Below, piece by piece: positions 24,535-35,171 of a DNA stretch of 64,000 nucleotides. The notes beneath the pieces are model-generated. The model worked only from the letters and a program-made list of their open reading frames with translations. It ran no database searches and was not told the DNA's origin. The stretch covers positions 42,001,607 through 42,065,606 of the forward strand of contig NC_053150.1 of assembly GCF_016808335.1 (NCBI RefSeq). Direction: 5' to 3'. Each line of letters opens with the position of its first letter. Position 1 is the first letter of the stretch. The DNA is from Panicum virgatum. Taxonomy: Eukaryota > Streptophyta > Magnoliopsida > Poales > Poaceae. The translations under genes and the position numbers were made by a program.

Positions 24535-24549
24535 CAAAAAGGGGGAGAT
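24535..24549 (+). promoter_or_regulatory. Polypurine tract before the 3' LTR
   Basis: AAAAAGGGGGAGAT abuts the LTR start TGAAGTGC. Confidence 0.8.
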
Positions 24550-26275
24550 TGAAGTGCATCTAGGCCCATAGATGTTAATGGTAAGTTTCGGTGATTAATG
24601 ACAACCGTATGCGACTAACGTGTGTTTTAAAGGAAAAATTAATGTTTGATTTAGTCCCATATGAAATGTGAAAAGAGACCCCTCAACTCGAAACAATCAT
24701 GCGTGCCAAGGACTCAATTTCAAAGATTAAGGACCTTTCTAGTCTCAAGTGTCACAAGGAGATGAAGGACACTTGATTTAGATAGGGTTTATAGTTTTTA
24801 GTTCTTGACCAGTACTATTAAGAGGGGTTCATGAGTTAGTAGCTTGATCAAAATTGAGTTGGCCTTAGAAATCTTGCACACTCAAACAAAAACAGCTCAA
24901 GATAGTCAATAGAAGTTAACACAATACTTGGAAGAAGAAACAATCGAAGTAACATTGAAATCCAAGTCAATTCAGCTGAAAACCAGGAAAAACAGCAGCA
25001 CCGGTTGAACCGGTGCCCTAGCATCGGAGCATCCGATGCTTGCCGGAAGGACCGATGCCCTGTCGGTCTATCTTCTCTGGATGAAGGCTGAAATCAAGTA
25101 TAGCACCGGTTGAACCGATGGTCAGAAAAGTAAGCACCGGTGCAATGAAAGTTCTTTGTTCCAGAGAGCATGTTTTGGTGGACTTCAACTTCTTTTCAGC
25201 ACCGGTTGAACCGACGCTTCGGAATCAAAGCACCGGTGCATTGAGCGTCCTATGTTCCAGAGAGCTTGTTTGAATTAATCAGTAAACCTCTTCAGCACCG
25301 GTTGAACCGATGCCTCTACGGAGCGTGCACCGGTGCATTGAAGCAAGCCTGGACACTGTGTCAGAACTCCAACGGCTACAATTGGGACACAGAGAGACCG
25401 GTTGAACCGACGCCTCAAAACAGACACCCATCGGTTCAACCGGTGCTCACGGTTTTTCTGCAGTGGACTTCCAACGGCTATGCAACTCCTTCCACTCTAT
25501 ATAAGGGCACTCCATGGCTCATTTCAGTTGCCTTTGACACCCTGAATACTTGAGGCCACCCTTGAGAAGAAGAGAAAGTGCTTTGAGCAAACAAGAAAAG
25601 ATCTAGCATTTTGTTTGTGCTTCAACCTTGAAGAATCCATCCTTTGCAAGTGTAGCAAGTGTGCTTGAGCTAGGGCCAACTGAGTGTAGGTCAAGTGAAG
25701 GCTTAGGAACTTGTTACTCTTGGTGTTTGACGGCACCTAGCCGGTCTTGGTGATCGGGAGGTTCTTGGTGAGCTCTTGGAGTTTGTGGGAGCCCCAAGAC
25801 GAGAAGTTTGTACACGGTGTGAAGCTCGCCGTTCCGGAGATGGAGAAGGAGCATTCTTAGTGATCACTTGCTTCTTGGTGGAGCAAGGGAGCTATACCCT
25901 TGTGTGGGTGCTCCAACGTGGATTAGGGGGGAGCGTCAACTCCTCGATACCACGGGAAAAATCTGGTTGTCTCATGTCCTTTACTTTTACTTCAAGCATT
26001 TAATTCCTTCCGTTGCTCTTCTTGCTTGTAGTTTGACTAGGACAACTTGCTTGTTAGCTTGAGCTCTTACTTAGGATTTGATCTTGCTAGTGTGCATCCA
26101 TCTAGGCAAAATGATCATGATAGTGTGTTTACCTACCTAAGGACCCTTTGCTAGCATGCTATAGTGACTAGGTTTCGAATTTATAGATTGGGCAATACTA
26201 GTCTAGGTTAAGGACTAGTTAGAAATTCGAAAAAGTCCCAATTCAACCCTCCCTTCTTGGGCCACGATCCTTTCA
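24550..26275 (+). repeat. 3' LTR of the Sirevirus element
   Basis: Nearly identical to 12964-14691. The differences seen are a few substitutions and one-base indels. It is followed directly by the target duplication CTACT (26276-26280). Confidence 0.92.
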
Positions 26276-26280
26276 CTACT

Positions 26281-26740
26281 ACTTGCAGCTTCCCCCCCCC
26301 CCCAAATTTTCGAACTGCGCCTCTGGTTTATGTGCAGAATAAATAAGTCCAATGCATTGTGGGCTGTGGTTGCATGTGTCCTAGAATATATCGTTATCTA
26401 TATACAGATCTGAAAGATCACCGTGCCTTCACTCAGCTGGGACAAAACAGCAAAAGGCAGACACCTGTACTATTGAACTATTGATTGCATCAGCCACGCA
26501 CCTGCATTTTCCCAACGTGCTCTCGTCAAAATCGTCATATTGACATGTTGATCGAGCTGTATACAATATTCTAATTCTTTGTACCGAAGTACAGAACCAC
26601 CTGATACACCCATCAACCTCCTTCCTCATCCCCTCCCCCTCTCCCATGGCGAATTGGCGAGGTTGACCATCACCGCCGTCGGGTTATCCATCGGCCACAC
26701 GGAGGATTAAGTCATCGACGACCCCGCGTCTTCCATGTAG
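26281..26740. other. Upstream region of the ERF gene
   Basis: No gene. A C-run lies at about 26292-26303. It separates the Sirevirus 3' LTR from the ERF TATA box. Confidence 0.5.
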
Positions 26741-26747
26741 TATAAAT
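26741..26747 (+). promoter_or_regulatory. TATA box of the ERF gene
   Basis: TATAAAT lies 106 bp upstream of the ATG at 26847, a normal spacing for a short plant 5' leader. Confidence 0.6.
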
Positions 26748-26846
26748 CTCTCTCGGCTGGTCCAAGCTTCTTCCACTCGATCGCTAAGCTAAATCAAGCT
26801 TTGGCAAGTCAAGTCCTCTCCCACTCACCCACACATCTCTCGAGCC

Positions 26847-27539
26847 ATGGATGATGATGGCGCCGGAGCGAGCCGCAGCGACGGCGACGGCTCGCCGCAG
26901 CCGCCGGCGGAGCGGCGTTACAAGGGCGTGCGCCTGCGGAAATGGGGCCGATGGGTGTCGGAGATCCGGATGCCCAACAGCCGCGAGAGGATCTGGCTGG
27001 GCTCCTACGAGTCCGCCGAGAAGGCGGCGCGGGCGTTCGACGCGGCCGCCGTCTGCCTCCGGGGCTCCCGCGCTGGGTCGCTCAACTTCCCGGAGTCCCC
27101 GCCCAACGTCCGGCACATCCCTGGCGCGCTGCTGACGCCTGAGCAGATTCAGGCCGAAGCCGTCAGGCACGCCAAACAGCCGGCTAGTCCGGTTGCATCG
27201 TTGGCGAGCACCGCCGTGTCGCCGTCGCAGCAAGCTGCCCCCGCGGGAGGAGCAAGCATGGACAGGACGGCCTTGTCGCTGCCATCCACTTACGGTAGTG
27301 GGGCCGCCCTCGCCGGCAGTGACGACGCGCTTGATTGGTCTTTCATGGATACATTGCCATCAATGCCGGCGTCGTCGGCGGCAACTACGGCGGTCCATCA
27401 TATTGTTCCGGCATTGGATGACTATTTCATGTACGGTTCCCCACACCCAGTGATGATGCCGAGTGGAGAGGAATCACAGGATATGATCGACGACGAAGAT
27501 GATCGTACATTCATCTCAGATGACCTTTGGCGATTCTGA
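26847..27539 (+). CDS. AP2/ERF transcription factor, DREB group II-like
   Basis: The gene encodes a 230-residue intronless nuclear transcription factor. One AP2/ERF domain (about residues 24-82) has the three-strand plus helix signature ([35 protein letters not shown]). It binds GCC-box or DRE/CRT-type promoter elements. The domain has Val at the position that separates DREB (Val) from ERF (Ala), but Met where DREBs usually have Glu or Leu. The RERIWLGSY and AARAFDAA wording matches the small ERF014-019-type (group II) proteins best, by recall. The C-terminal half is low complexity with an acidic end ([15 protein letters not shown], then DLWRF), a plausible activation region. The ATG follows a TATA box by 106 bp. 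A young Sirevirus LTR ends 572 bp upstream and could influence expression. Confidence 0.9.
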   Translation: MDDDGAGASRSDGDGSPQPPAERRYKGVRLRKWGRWVSEIRMPNSRERIWLGSYESAEKAARAFDAAAVCLRGSRAGSLNFPESPPNVRHIPGALLTPEQIQAEAVRHAKQPASPVASLASTAVSPSQQAAPAGGASMDRTALSLPSTYGSGAALAGSDDALDWSFMDTLPSMPASSAATTAVHHIVPALDDYFMYGSPHPVMMPSGEESQDMIDDEDDRTFISDDLWRF

Positions 27540-27884
27540 CGGTGGCAAAGACGAACTATGAGAAGGTTATACCGTGGTGGATGGAGTTGCAGTTTATGAT
27601 GACTCTACCATGTCCCCACACCAAGATGTGGTTCCTTTAATTAAAATAGGTATTACTATTAGTACATATATATGTATACATTCAGTACACAAACATGGAT
27701 ATATATACATCTGGAGAGTAAACTTTGTTGCAAGCACTGAGGTAACAGGTATGGGATGTGTTCAAACTGAAGTAAGAATTTCCGAAATTTTGATTTATAG
27801 CATGAAGATTATATTTTTCTCATTCATGGCATGGTCACCATCTTCATATAACTGAAATATAATCTTTTTTGTTTCTCGATACAC
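27540..27884. other. 3' flank of the ERF gene
   Basis: Probable 3' UTR then AT-rich intergenic DNA. No further gene seen. Confidence 0.45.
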
Positions 27885-28130
27885 AAGTTAAATTTTAATT
27901 TCAAATTTTGTAGGCTAGTAATGGACATCACAACTCATATTACAAAAAATGTTATAATTTTTTATCATCATTTTTCATATAATCTTGAATTCCAATGATT
28001 AATTTATTAAATATTCTAATCTATCAAAAATAATGATAAAAAATTATAATGTATTTTTTTAACATGTATTATGATGTGTACTATCCTCTTGTAAAATTTT
28101 AACTTAAAAATCCACTTATGCATGGAGAAA
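27885..28130. mobile_element. AT-rich inverted-repeat MITE
   Basis: A left arm (CAAGTTAAATTTTAATTTC, then TTGTAGGCTAGTA and TATAATTTTTTATCAT) pairs with the complement of the right arm (ATGATAAAAAATTATA, then AAAATTTTAACTTAAAAA). The whole segment folds on itself and has no ORF. Superfamily not assigned. Confidence 0.55.
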
Positions 28131-28836
28131 TGAAAAAGACAAATTGTATTAAGGGGTAATTTGAACCAAAGGGTATAGTTTGGGGGGTAAATGAACCCAA
28201 CGATAGTTTAGGAGGTTTTCTAAACTTTGGCTGTAGATCAAGGGAGTAATTTAGACTTTACCTTTAGAAAAAAAAAATATACGGATTGATCAAAGTTTGT
28301 CTAGTTTGTTTAGAGTTCCGAGCGAGCTATCGGATGTTTGGATACTAATTATAAATATTAAACATAGATTAATGATAAAATTAATTATTTACGCGTAAGG
28401 AAGTGATAGATCGATGGTATTGAAGTTTTGTACCCTTTATTGTGCAACCATTAATTATGGACAAATCAAGCTCATCAGGTGCAACTATATTATATTGATT
28501 AAGAAAATTAAAATACTAGACACCGCCTCTTAGCTCTTGTTAATGTCCAAATTGGGCGATGCATGCATGTGCCATCACTCGCTTGTTATTACTTGAGACT
28601 AGCATCTTCGTATATCTTATTATATATATGTTTATTACTATTGGCGATGAAATATGCAATTTTATAATCGTAAAAACGGTGTGCAAAACGTGCTCTTTCG
28701 TTCAGTGTTTTCAAATCTTTTGCTAAAGCCCACCTCATGGTAGCTAGCAGTCTACTAGCACTGATGAGCACTGTGTTTAGTTTAATCCATAACCCACACG
28801 CAGCAGCCAGTATCGTACATGCATCCAACAACCACT
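28131..28836. other. Intergenic, with a foldback-terminus fragment
   Basis: At about 28141-28258 phrases such as 'ggggtaatttgaacc' and 'tagtttaggaggttttctaaac' look like one terminus of a MULE-type or foldback element. No opposite arm was found. No gene. Confidence 0.3.
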
Positions 28837-29122
28837 GGCCTTGTTTGGTTTGTGTTCTAGAGATTCTAGAACGGGTTTTGACCACTAATTAGAAGTGCCA
28901 AACAAAGTCAGTTTACAAAATCAACTCAGAACTCCTGCGCTAGGAACCCTGAAGAATCTAACGAGGTCTTTGGCCGTGTGATTAGTTACTGTAGTATCAC
29001 TGTAGTCAATCATCAATTAATTACCATCATTAGATTCATCACGAAAAGTTACACCCATTTTTAAAAAAATTCTATAAATAAATCGTGTTCTAGAGTTACT
29101 AGAACCAACCAAACAAAGCCAC
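28837..29122. mobile_element. MITE with GGCCTTGTTTGGTT ends
   Basis: The left end GGCCTTGTTTGGTTTGTG, followed by TTCTAGAGATTCTAGAAC, mirrors the right end, whose complement starts GGCTTTGTTTGGTTGG and continues TTCTAGTAACTCTAGAAC. The interior has a phrase common in grass MITEs (TTAGATTCATCACG, AAAGTTACACCCATTTTT). No clear target duplication. Superfamily unassigned. Confidence 0.6.
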
Positions 29123-29671
29123 GCCAAAGACGAAAGATGCCAAGGGGCAAAAAAAAAATGGGAAAAAAAGCTGCACTACTGCTGGCCAGGCCAGTGTACG
29201 CATGCTAGGGCCAGCAACCTGCAAAAATGCTTCGATCAGGAAGCAGATTAGGTTTTGTTAATACAGAAAGGCACCTGCTGATCGCTTTGGTTAATAATGG
29301 ATCTCGCGTATAATAATAGGCGAACAGTGTGGAGTGTGCGCTGCACCTTGCCCTATAGTCCGCGGCCTATAAGCAAAGCGGATGTGGACCCTATATATCG
29401 CATAGGGAACTAATGGGTGGCGTGCATATAATAATATGGAATTCAACGGTCCACGTTGGTAACTTACACAAATACAAGATCTAAGTCACCTTAAAAAAAT
29501 AAATTTTTAATAATATATATGATCCCCGTCACAAATTAAGACGGTCATAATCTAGTGGAAAGTGAGAGAAAAGACATTTGCGTACACCCATTTTGGTTAC
29601 GAGGGATGGAGTGAGGAAAGAAGGACGTTGAACAATATAATTCCTGATTCTAATCTTACTCCATTAGCTAA
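29123..29671. other. Intergenic
   Basis: No gene seen. A single 'gggatggagtga' end at about 29601 may be a Stowaway remnant without a partner. Confidence 0.35.
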
Positions 29672-31450
29672 TCTATTATTATATTAATAAAAGAGTGTTA
29701 AAATAAGCTACCATGTTCGCCGAGGGGCTATAGAAATTTCCAAGTCAATCTAAAAAAAGAAGGATTTATACTATTAAATTTTATGAAGATCTATGGTCTA
29801 GGCTAACCTAGAGAGTCCACGTTCAACAAAAAAAACAAAGAAATTTTCATGTTAATCGGAAAAGAAAATAGATAGTATTAGAATCTATGATGATATAATG
29901 GTCCATATTAAACCCAATAAATCGATGATAAATACTATCAGTGAATATATAAAGAAAAAGAAAAAAAGAAGCAGAGGAAACTGAGATTAGAGACCAGCGT
30001 GCGGCTGCAAAGCAAGGTAGCATGCCACATGCACAGGCACGTACCTACCACCTCACGAACAATGACTGATTGACTGTTACAAGGTACTGTTGCGATGGTA
30101 CTCACGTCAGCAGTAGTAATCACCAAGTGGTAATTGAGGGGCAATTATTGACAGCAACCAAAAGCTCCTTTATTCAATAATTAGGGGGATGCGGTAATTA
30201 ATCTACACAATCATATTCATCATCATACACACTGGCAAATCAACACTCTGTACCCGCTATTATTACTTTAGCTTCCCTTTATTAATCTTATGTCAAACAT
30301 AACTCATAATCTGAACTCCAGAAGATAATGTGAATAGTTAAACATAATGTATACAACGAGCCCTACGCATCCACGGGCTCCAATCATCTATTTCATGAAT
30401 GGATAAAAAGTCAACTTTTCCTCTCTTATAAAGTGCCCAGTCAACCTTCAAACATTTTTTTATTTAACACCATGGTGTTAAAACAAGGCGCGACGTTGGT
30501 CAAGAGTGACTAGAGATTAAGACATTAATCTAGAAAAAGAAAAGAATACATATCCCTAAATTTATTATGATCTTATTGTATACATTGACTTAAAGAGTCC
30601 ATATCTAATACAATTAATAAATAGATAAATATAGAATAAAAATATAAAATAATTAGAGGTTTACAAAATAGATAATCTTGAGTATAAATAATAAAACAAA
30701 TAGCTAAATTTGTAATAAAAAAGGAAAATAGTAATTGACCAATCAATTCATGTCAAATATGAATAGTTGGGTGAATTCAAAAATTGAATTAATAAACAAA
30801 TGAATTTAAAGCTTTTCAGAAAAATAAGAATAGAGCTCATATCAAATGCAGTTAATAAATAGATAAATTATGAATTAAGGAAATAATAAATTAGTAGTTT
30901 AATTGTACACAAATTGGGAAGAAACATAGCTCAATATGGAGTCCATGACAAATACAATTGATAAATAACTAAATTTTTAATCAAAATATAAAAATTGGTA
31001 TTATGATTTCCAACAATGTTGGAAAGCAAATTGCTTACGCATAGGGCTTATGCAATAAAATTCACCAATAATTAAACTGTGAAATATGAATTGAAGTTAC
31101 AATGCTAATTGATAAAGAAATAATCTACACCATTGATTTTTTATGATGCTTCAGTTGTCTAGATTAATTCCAAGAATTCATGTTCAGTACATCCAATAAA
31201 TAGCTAAATTCAAAACTAAAATAATAGGAAATATAGTGGTATTCTAAATAAATATGGGAGAAAATAACTATATTCATACATGTATTAAATAACTATTTTG
31301 GAAAGAAAAATAGTGAAAAGTTGTATTTCCAAGCAAATTACTTAAATAGAAAAGCCCATGTAGAATATAATTAGTCAACAGATAAATAAGGAAAATATCT
31401 CGATATGCATATCAATCTACTTAGTACATAAATTTTAACATAAAAATATT
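29672..31450. repeat. AT-rich region with degenerate dispersed repeats
   Basis: No coding potential. A phrase of the type GTCCATATCTAATACAATTA, then ATAAATAGATAAAT recurs with decay at about 29897, 30597, 30838, 30940, 31180 and 31357, and a longer unit seems repeated at about 29760, 30540 and 31120. The left edge, A|TCTATTATTATATTAAT (29671), looks like a Helitron 5' end, but no matching hairpin plus CTAG 3' end was found. Confidence 0.35.
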
Positions 31451-31868
31451 AAGTCACCATGTTAGTGTTGAGAGACAAGAAGTTGCCACATTAATCGATG
31501 GTAAACCTAAGCATTTTAGGCCCGGCTCGAACCCATTAAGTCTTGCCCCATCCTCACAGCCATACCTTTCTAGGGTCGGGATTGGTCAAACAAACTAGGC
31601 TTGAGAAAATTTACCCTAACGAGAGCATGGCCTGACAAAGCCTTAGCTCGGTCCGAAAGTTGCCCATAGGATGAGGCTAGGACGCTAGGTGCGAAGTTTA
31701 GATCCGAAACTAATTGAGTATATTATAGGCCTGACTTGAAAAATACTCGAATCTAGTTGGTGGAACTGGGGAAAAAATCTATATTGTTGGTGAGCATAGA
31801 TGCAAGCTAGTATAACCAATATATGCATTAGAAGAATATATAAAAATAGAAATTGAGAAAAAGATTAG
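31451..31868. other. Intergenic
   Basis: Nothing coding seen. The stretch at 31500-31700 is less AT-rich (about half GC) but has no recognisable motif. Confidence 0.35.
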
Positions 31869-32297
31869 TGTTGTAAATAACAGGCTATGAAGTTTAGTGG
31901 CAGCCTTCTCTAAAAGCTACAGAAAGCTATATGGGTTATAGCGAAAGCTAAATCGTTTAGCAAAATAATAAAATAATCAGTAAGGTCTAACACCAAAAAA
32001 TGAACTCTAATATGTCTCTTAACTGGCCAATGTTGCCCATGCTATGCTGTCTAGGATTCATGTTATGTTGATTTAGTTGTATCTGTTGACTGCGTCTTTG
32101 AGCGAATGATACAACTAAAATCTACTAGCAACTTGACATTTAGTGCTGCTAAATCTCACCAAAGCCACTTTAGCAGACATTTAGCATTGCTAAATCTTGT
32201 AAAAAAACCCCTTTAACGAATATAGCAGACAAATATTGCATAGCGTAGCGGTAGATCTAAAAAGCTAATAGCAAGCTATAGTGGGCTATTTCCAACA
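31869..32297. mobile_element. Possible hAT-like foldback element
   Basis: The left end TGTTGTAAATAACAGGCTAT resembles the complement of the right end, TGTTGGAAATAGCCCACTAT. Both arms are rich in 'agcta' and 'tagcag' phrases. No ORF and no matching target duplication, so the call is tentative. Confidence 0.4.
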
Positions 32298-33188
32298 TTT
32301 TGTTACATATGCATATGGATTACTATAGACTCTGACTGATATTCATGGAAATTAAAATTCATGATTAATAGGATAGAAGCAATTCTTCAATAGTATGAAA
32401 ATTAAAGAGAAAATTGCTAGGCATAAATCAATGTGATATATCTATTACCACGATCATATGGTTACATGAGAAGGAGTGTGCATCGAGGAAGGCTTCAACT
32501 ACTATGATGTCAGCGCCCACATCGTTGGCTGTCGCAGGGAGAGGTACCATGGATGCCACCTCTAGCCATGGCAAACGCATCCTTGCGCGGGCATTCCATT
32601 TGAGGGGCTCTGACAACGAGGACTAGATAGACCTTCACCGCTTCTCTAATCGGTAGAGCCGTTTTTCTTCATCCCAGGCTCCCTTCATGCATTGACCGAA
32701 TCATACTATCAAGCAATGAACGAATCATACTGTCAAAACAATGCTAGCCTGATCGTCTTAATCTGTCAGTTGCGTCGGTGCTACTTGTTTTGATCATAAT
32801 TTTTTACTTGGGACTCCGAGTTTGATGATCTTGGATTTTATGGAAAGCTTGTGAAATGCTATACAAGCTTCTTCAGAAATATAAGCCATTTGATCAGTAA
32901 AAATATAAATATACATGGGATACTTCCAATTCATTCCTCTCGTTGTTCCGGCTTTGGAGGTTTTCTTTGTGTTGGAACCTATAAAATCCTACAAATATTC
33001 ATTCTTGACACACATATTAGTTCCAATGGTCATGTTATTATTCAATCATCAAAATCATAAACAATGGCTTAAGAGTCATTTTCCTTACACCGTCCATTGA
33101 GTATGATGTTGTTGGAACGTCCTCCACACATACACCCTCGATCGCATAATTTGGCGTGGTTTATTAAACTGTTCTTCGTCATGCATGG
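32298..33188. other. Intergenic
   Basis: A 70-codon open frame (32414-32626) has no recognisable domain and is probably chance. Nothing else seen. Confidence 0.4.
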
Positions 33189-33600
33189 GTTTTTTTTTTT
33201 GAAAATGCAGGAGTGCTGCACTTCTTTGTATTAACAGGATGAATATAGAGTTTTGCAACGTGGAGTGACTCGCACTCGCAGACCCAAAATACATTACAAA
33301 GAGACAGGTGGTTGTGTTCAACTCAAAGGAGTGAAACACGAGCTAGACACTAGAGCTCTACCATTCCACCAAGGTGCTCGGCGCTGGCTTGTAAGCAGGC
33401 CGCAGCCTCCTGCAGGATCAGACCCCGTAGCTGGCTGGCTGCAGAGCCGACTGTGAGGCTCGTCTGAATAACCTTCCATTTTCTTTACTTCCATGAGGCT
33501 GCAGAGCATGAAATGGGTTCTTTTCTTTTGCTTGGGCCTTCCTGCAAATGCAAATGCTGCCACCAATCTTGCAGGCCAGGGTTGTTCTGTAGGAAGCCAC
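33189..33600 (-). mobile_element. 5'-truncated LINE tail
   Basis: A run of eleven T at 33190-33200 is the complement of a poly(A) tail. The complementary strand just upstream of it reads TTAATACAAAGAAGTGCAG, then CACTCCTGCATTTTC, the usual 3' end of grass LINEs. The 5' limit (high coordinate) is uncertain and no RT motif is visible. Confidence 0.4.
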
Positions 33601-34200
33601 AGTTACAACTTGTTGTATTCAGAACCCCCCATCATATTTCCTTAGCGAAACTGTCAGCTCACGGCTCACCGATATGGTGGTCTGCTGTCTTCAGTCCCTG
33701 ATCACACAACCAACAACCATCATGGGCATCTAGGCCATGCAGTCGCCTTCTGTCTGCCTCTGCCCATGAACGCAAGCCAGGTAAGGAATTTGACCTTTGG
33801 TGGCGCCCATGAATTTCGGATTCTGTTAGCTCCAGCAAATTTGGTGTTTCATTCATATCCAATGAGCATGAAATTTTTACTACAACTCAAGTATATAATG
33901 CTTAGCCCACCATTAAAATTTGACCATAATTGAACAACAGAAATGTAGATATGAATTAATTCTAGAAAAGTATATGTATCTAAAAGTACAAGAATTTTTT
34001 TACTAAATTATATCATATTATATGAAGCATGGACCTACTAATGTGGAGTCCGATAAAATTGAATTTTCCATTTTATAATTTTTATAATTTACTATAATTT
34101 TTTAAAAATTCAACCACAATAAATATAAAAGAAAGAAGCAAAACTACCGAAAAAAATCACGTATCCGGTATCGTGAGTCAGAAGAGATCAAGAGTCCAGT
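33601..34200. other. Intergenic, AT-rich
   Basis: No gene. The outer boundary of the MULE that follows is not sharply defined. Confidence 0.35.
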
Positions 34201-34489
34201 TGGACGGTTTTATTGTCTGTGGAGAAAACGTGGATTCGGCCCTTGCAAAACTATGTGAGCTTGTCATTTGGCCCAACTGAAAGAAGGATCAGCCTCTCCC
34301 CACTGGGCCTTTTGAGCGTCGTGCTCCTTTGAGCGGTTTTTTCTTTTTTATATTTTTTAAAAATAAAAATTTCAAAAATATATGTCCGTTTTGAAATATT
34401 TCAAAAATATCCCCCGGTCCCCCCATAGGGCGACAGGCCCAAAGTGTAATTTTATTTTTCAAATTCGCAATGAGGTCCCTGGAAAAAAA

Positions 34490-34625
34490 AAAGCCCTGTC
34501 GCCCCCCCCCCCACGGGCGACAGGGGCCTGTCGCCCAGCCCACGGGCGACCGCCGCTGGGCCCAGCCCACAGGCGTGGCGGGGGGCCTGTCGCCCCCCCC
34601 CCCCCCCCCCCCCCCCGCGGGCGAC
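34490..34625. repeat. MULE subterminal CCTGTCGCCC repeats, left
   Basis: Copies of CCTGTCGCCC and GGGCGACAGG alternate with long C-runs (including about 20 C near 34595-34616). They are the mirror of the array at 38213-38375. Confidence 0.65.
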
Positions 34626-35171
34626 CGGGGCATCCCCTATAAAAGCTCCAGCCCTCCCCTTCCCTCCTCATTTGAGCCCGAAAATTCCACCAAAAATCCA
34701 GAAAAAAAGAGAGGATTGAGGAGAAGGAAAGCGGCGAAGCCCTGCCGGATTCAGCACTTGTGATCTGCAGGTTAGTACGTTTAGTTTATATATTGTTATA
34801 TTTAAGTACTACGTATTTAAATATGAGTAATTTAAGTAGGGGTAAGTAATTTAATTTAATTAGTGCTATAGTAGAACCATTTAAGTAGGAGTTCAATGAT
34901 ACTTTAGTTTGTAGTTACGTAGTAGTAAATTAGTTTAGAAAATTAGTTCTACGCATTTATTATTACAATTGCAGTACTATTAGAGACGTGTTTATAAATT
35001 AATTATGATTTAGAATAGAATTTGGTATATGCAGTATAGAATTTGAGTGTCGTCACGTAGTTATGAATACTTATATGTTGTAGTTGAATTTCATACTTAG
35101 TTTTTACGGATTATTGAATAAGGTAGTGAAGTAAAGAGTATAACTCGATAAGTATTATGTGATATACAGAT

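Larger units (their letters stand above)
12964..26275 (+). mobile_element. Sirevirus-type Ty1/copia retrotransposon
   Basis: The element is 13.3 kb long, with 1.73-kb LTRs at 12964-14691 and 24550-26275. A perfect 5-bp target duplication CTACT lies at 12959-12963 and 26276-26280. Plus-strand order is LTR, primer site, long gag with zinc knuckles and a coiled-coil-like stretch, protease, integrase, RT, RNase H, a 4-kb 3' region with an extra ORF, several polypurine tracts, LTR. Long gag, extra 3' ORF, repeated polypurine tracts and CCGG palindromes in the LTR are reported hallmarks of Sireviruses. By eye the LTRs differ by about three substitutions and four single-base indels. That is about 0.2%, or an age on the order of 0.1 million years or less. 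The coding regions nevertheless carry several frameshifts and stops. Confidence 0.93.

Noticed and set aside
34459..34763. ORFs in the MULE terminal repeats
   Set aside because: They come from C/G runs and the CCTGTCGCCC repeats.
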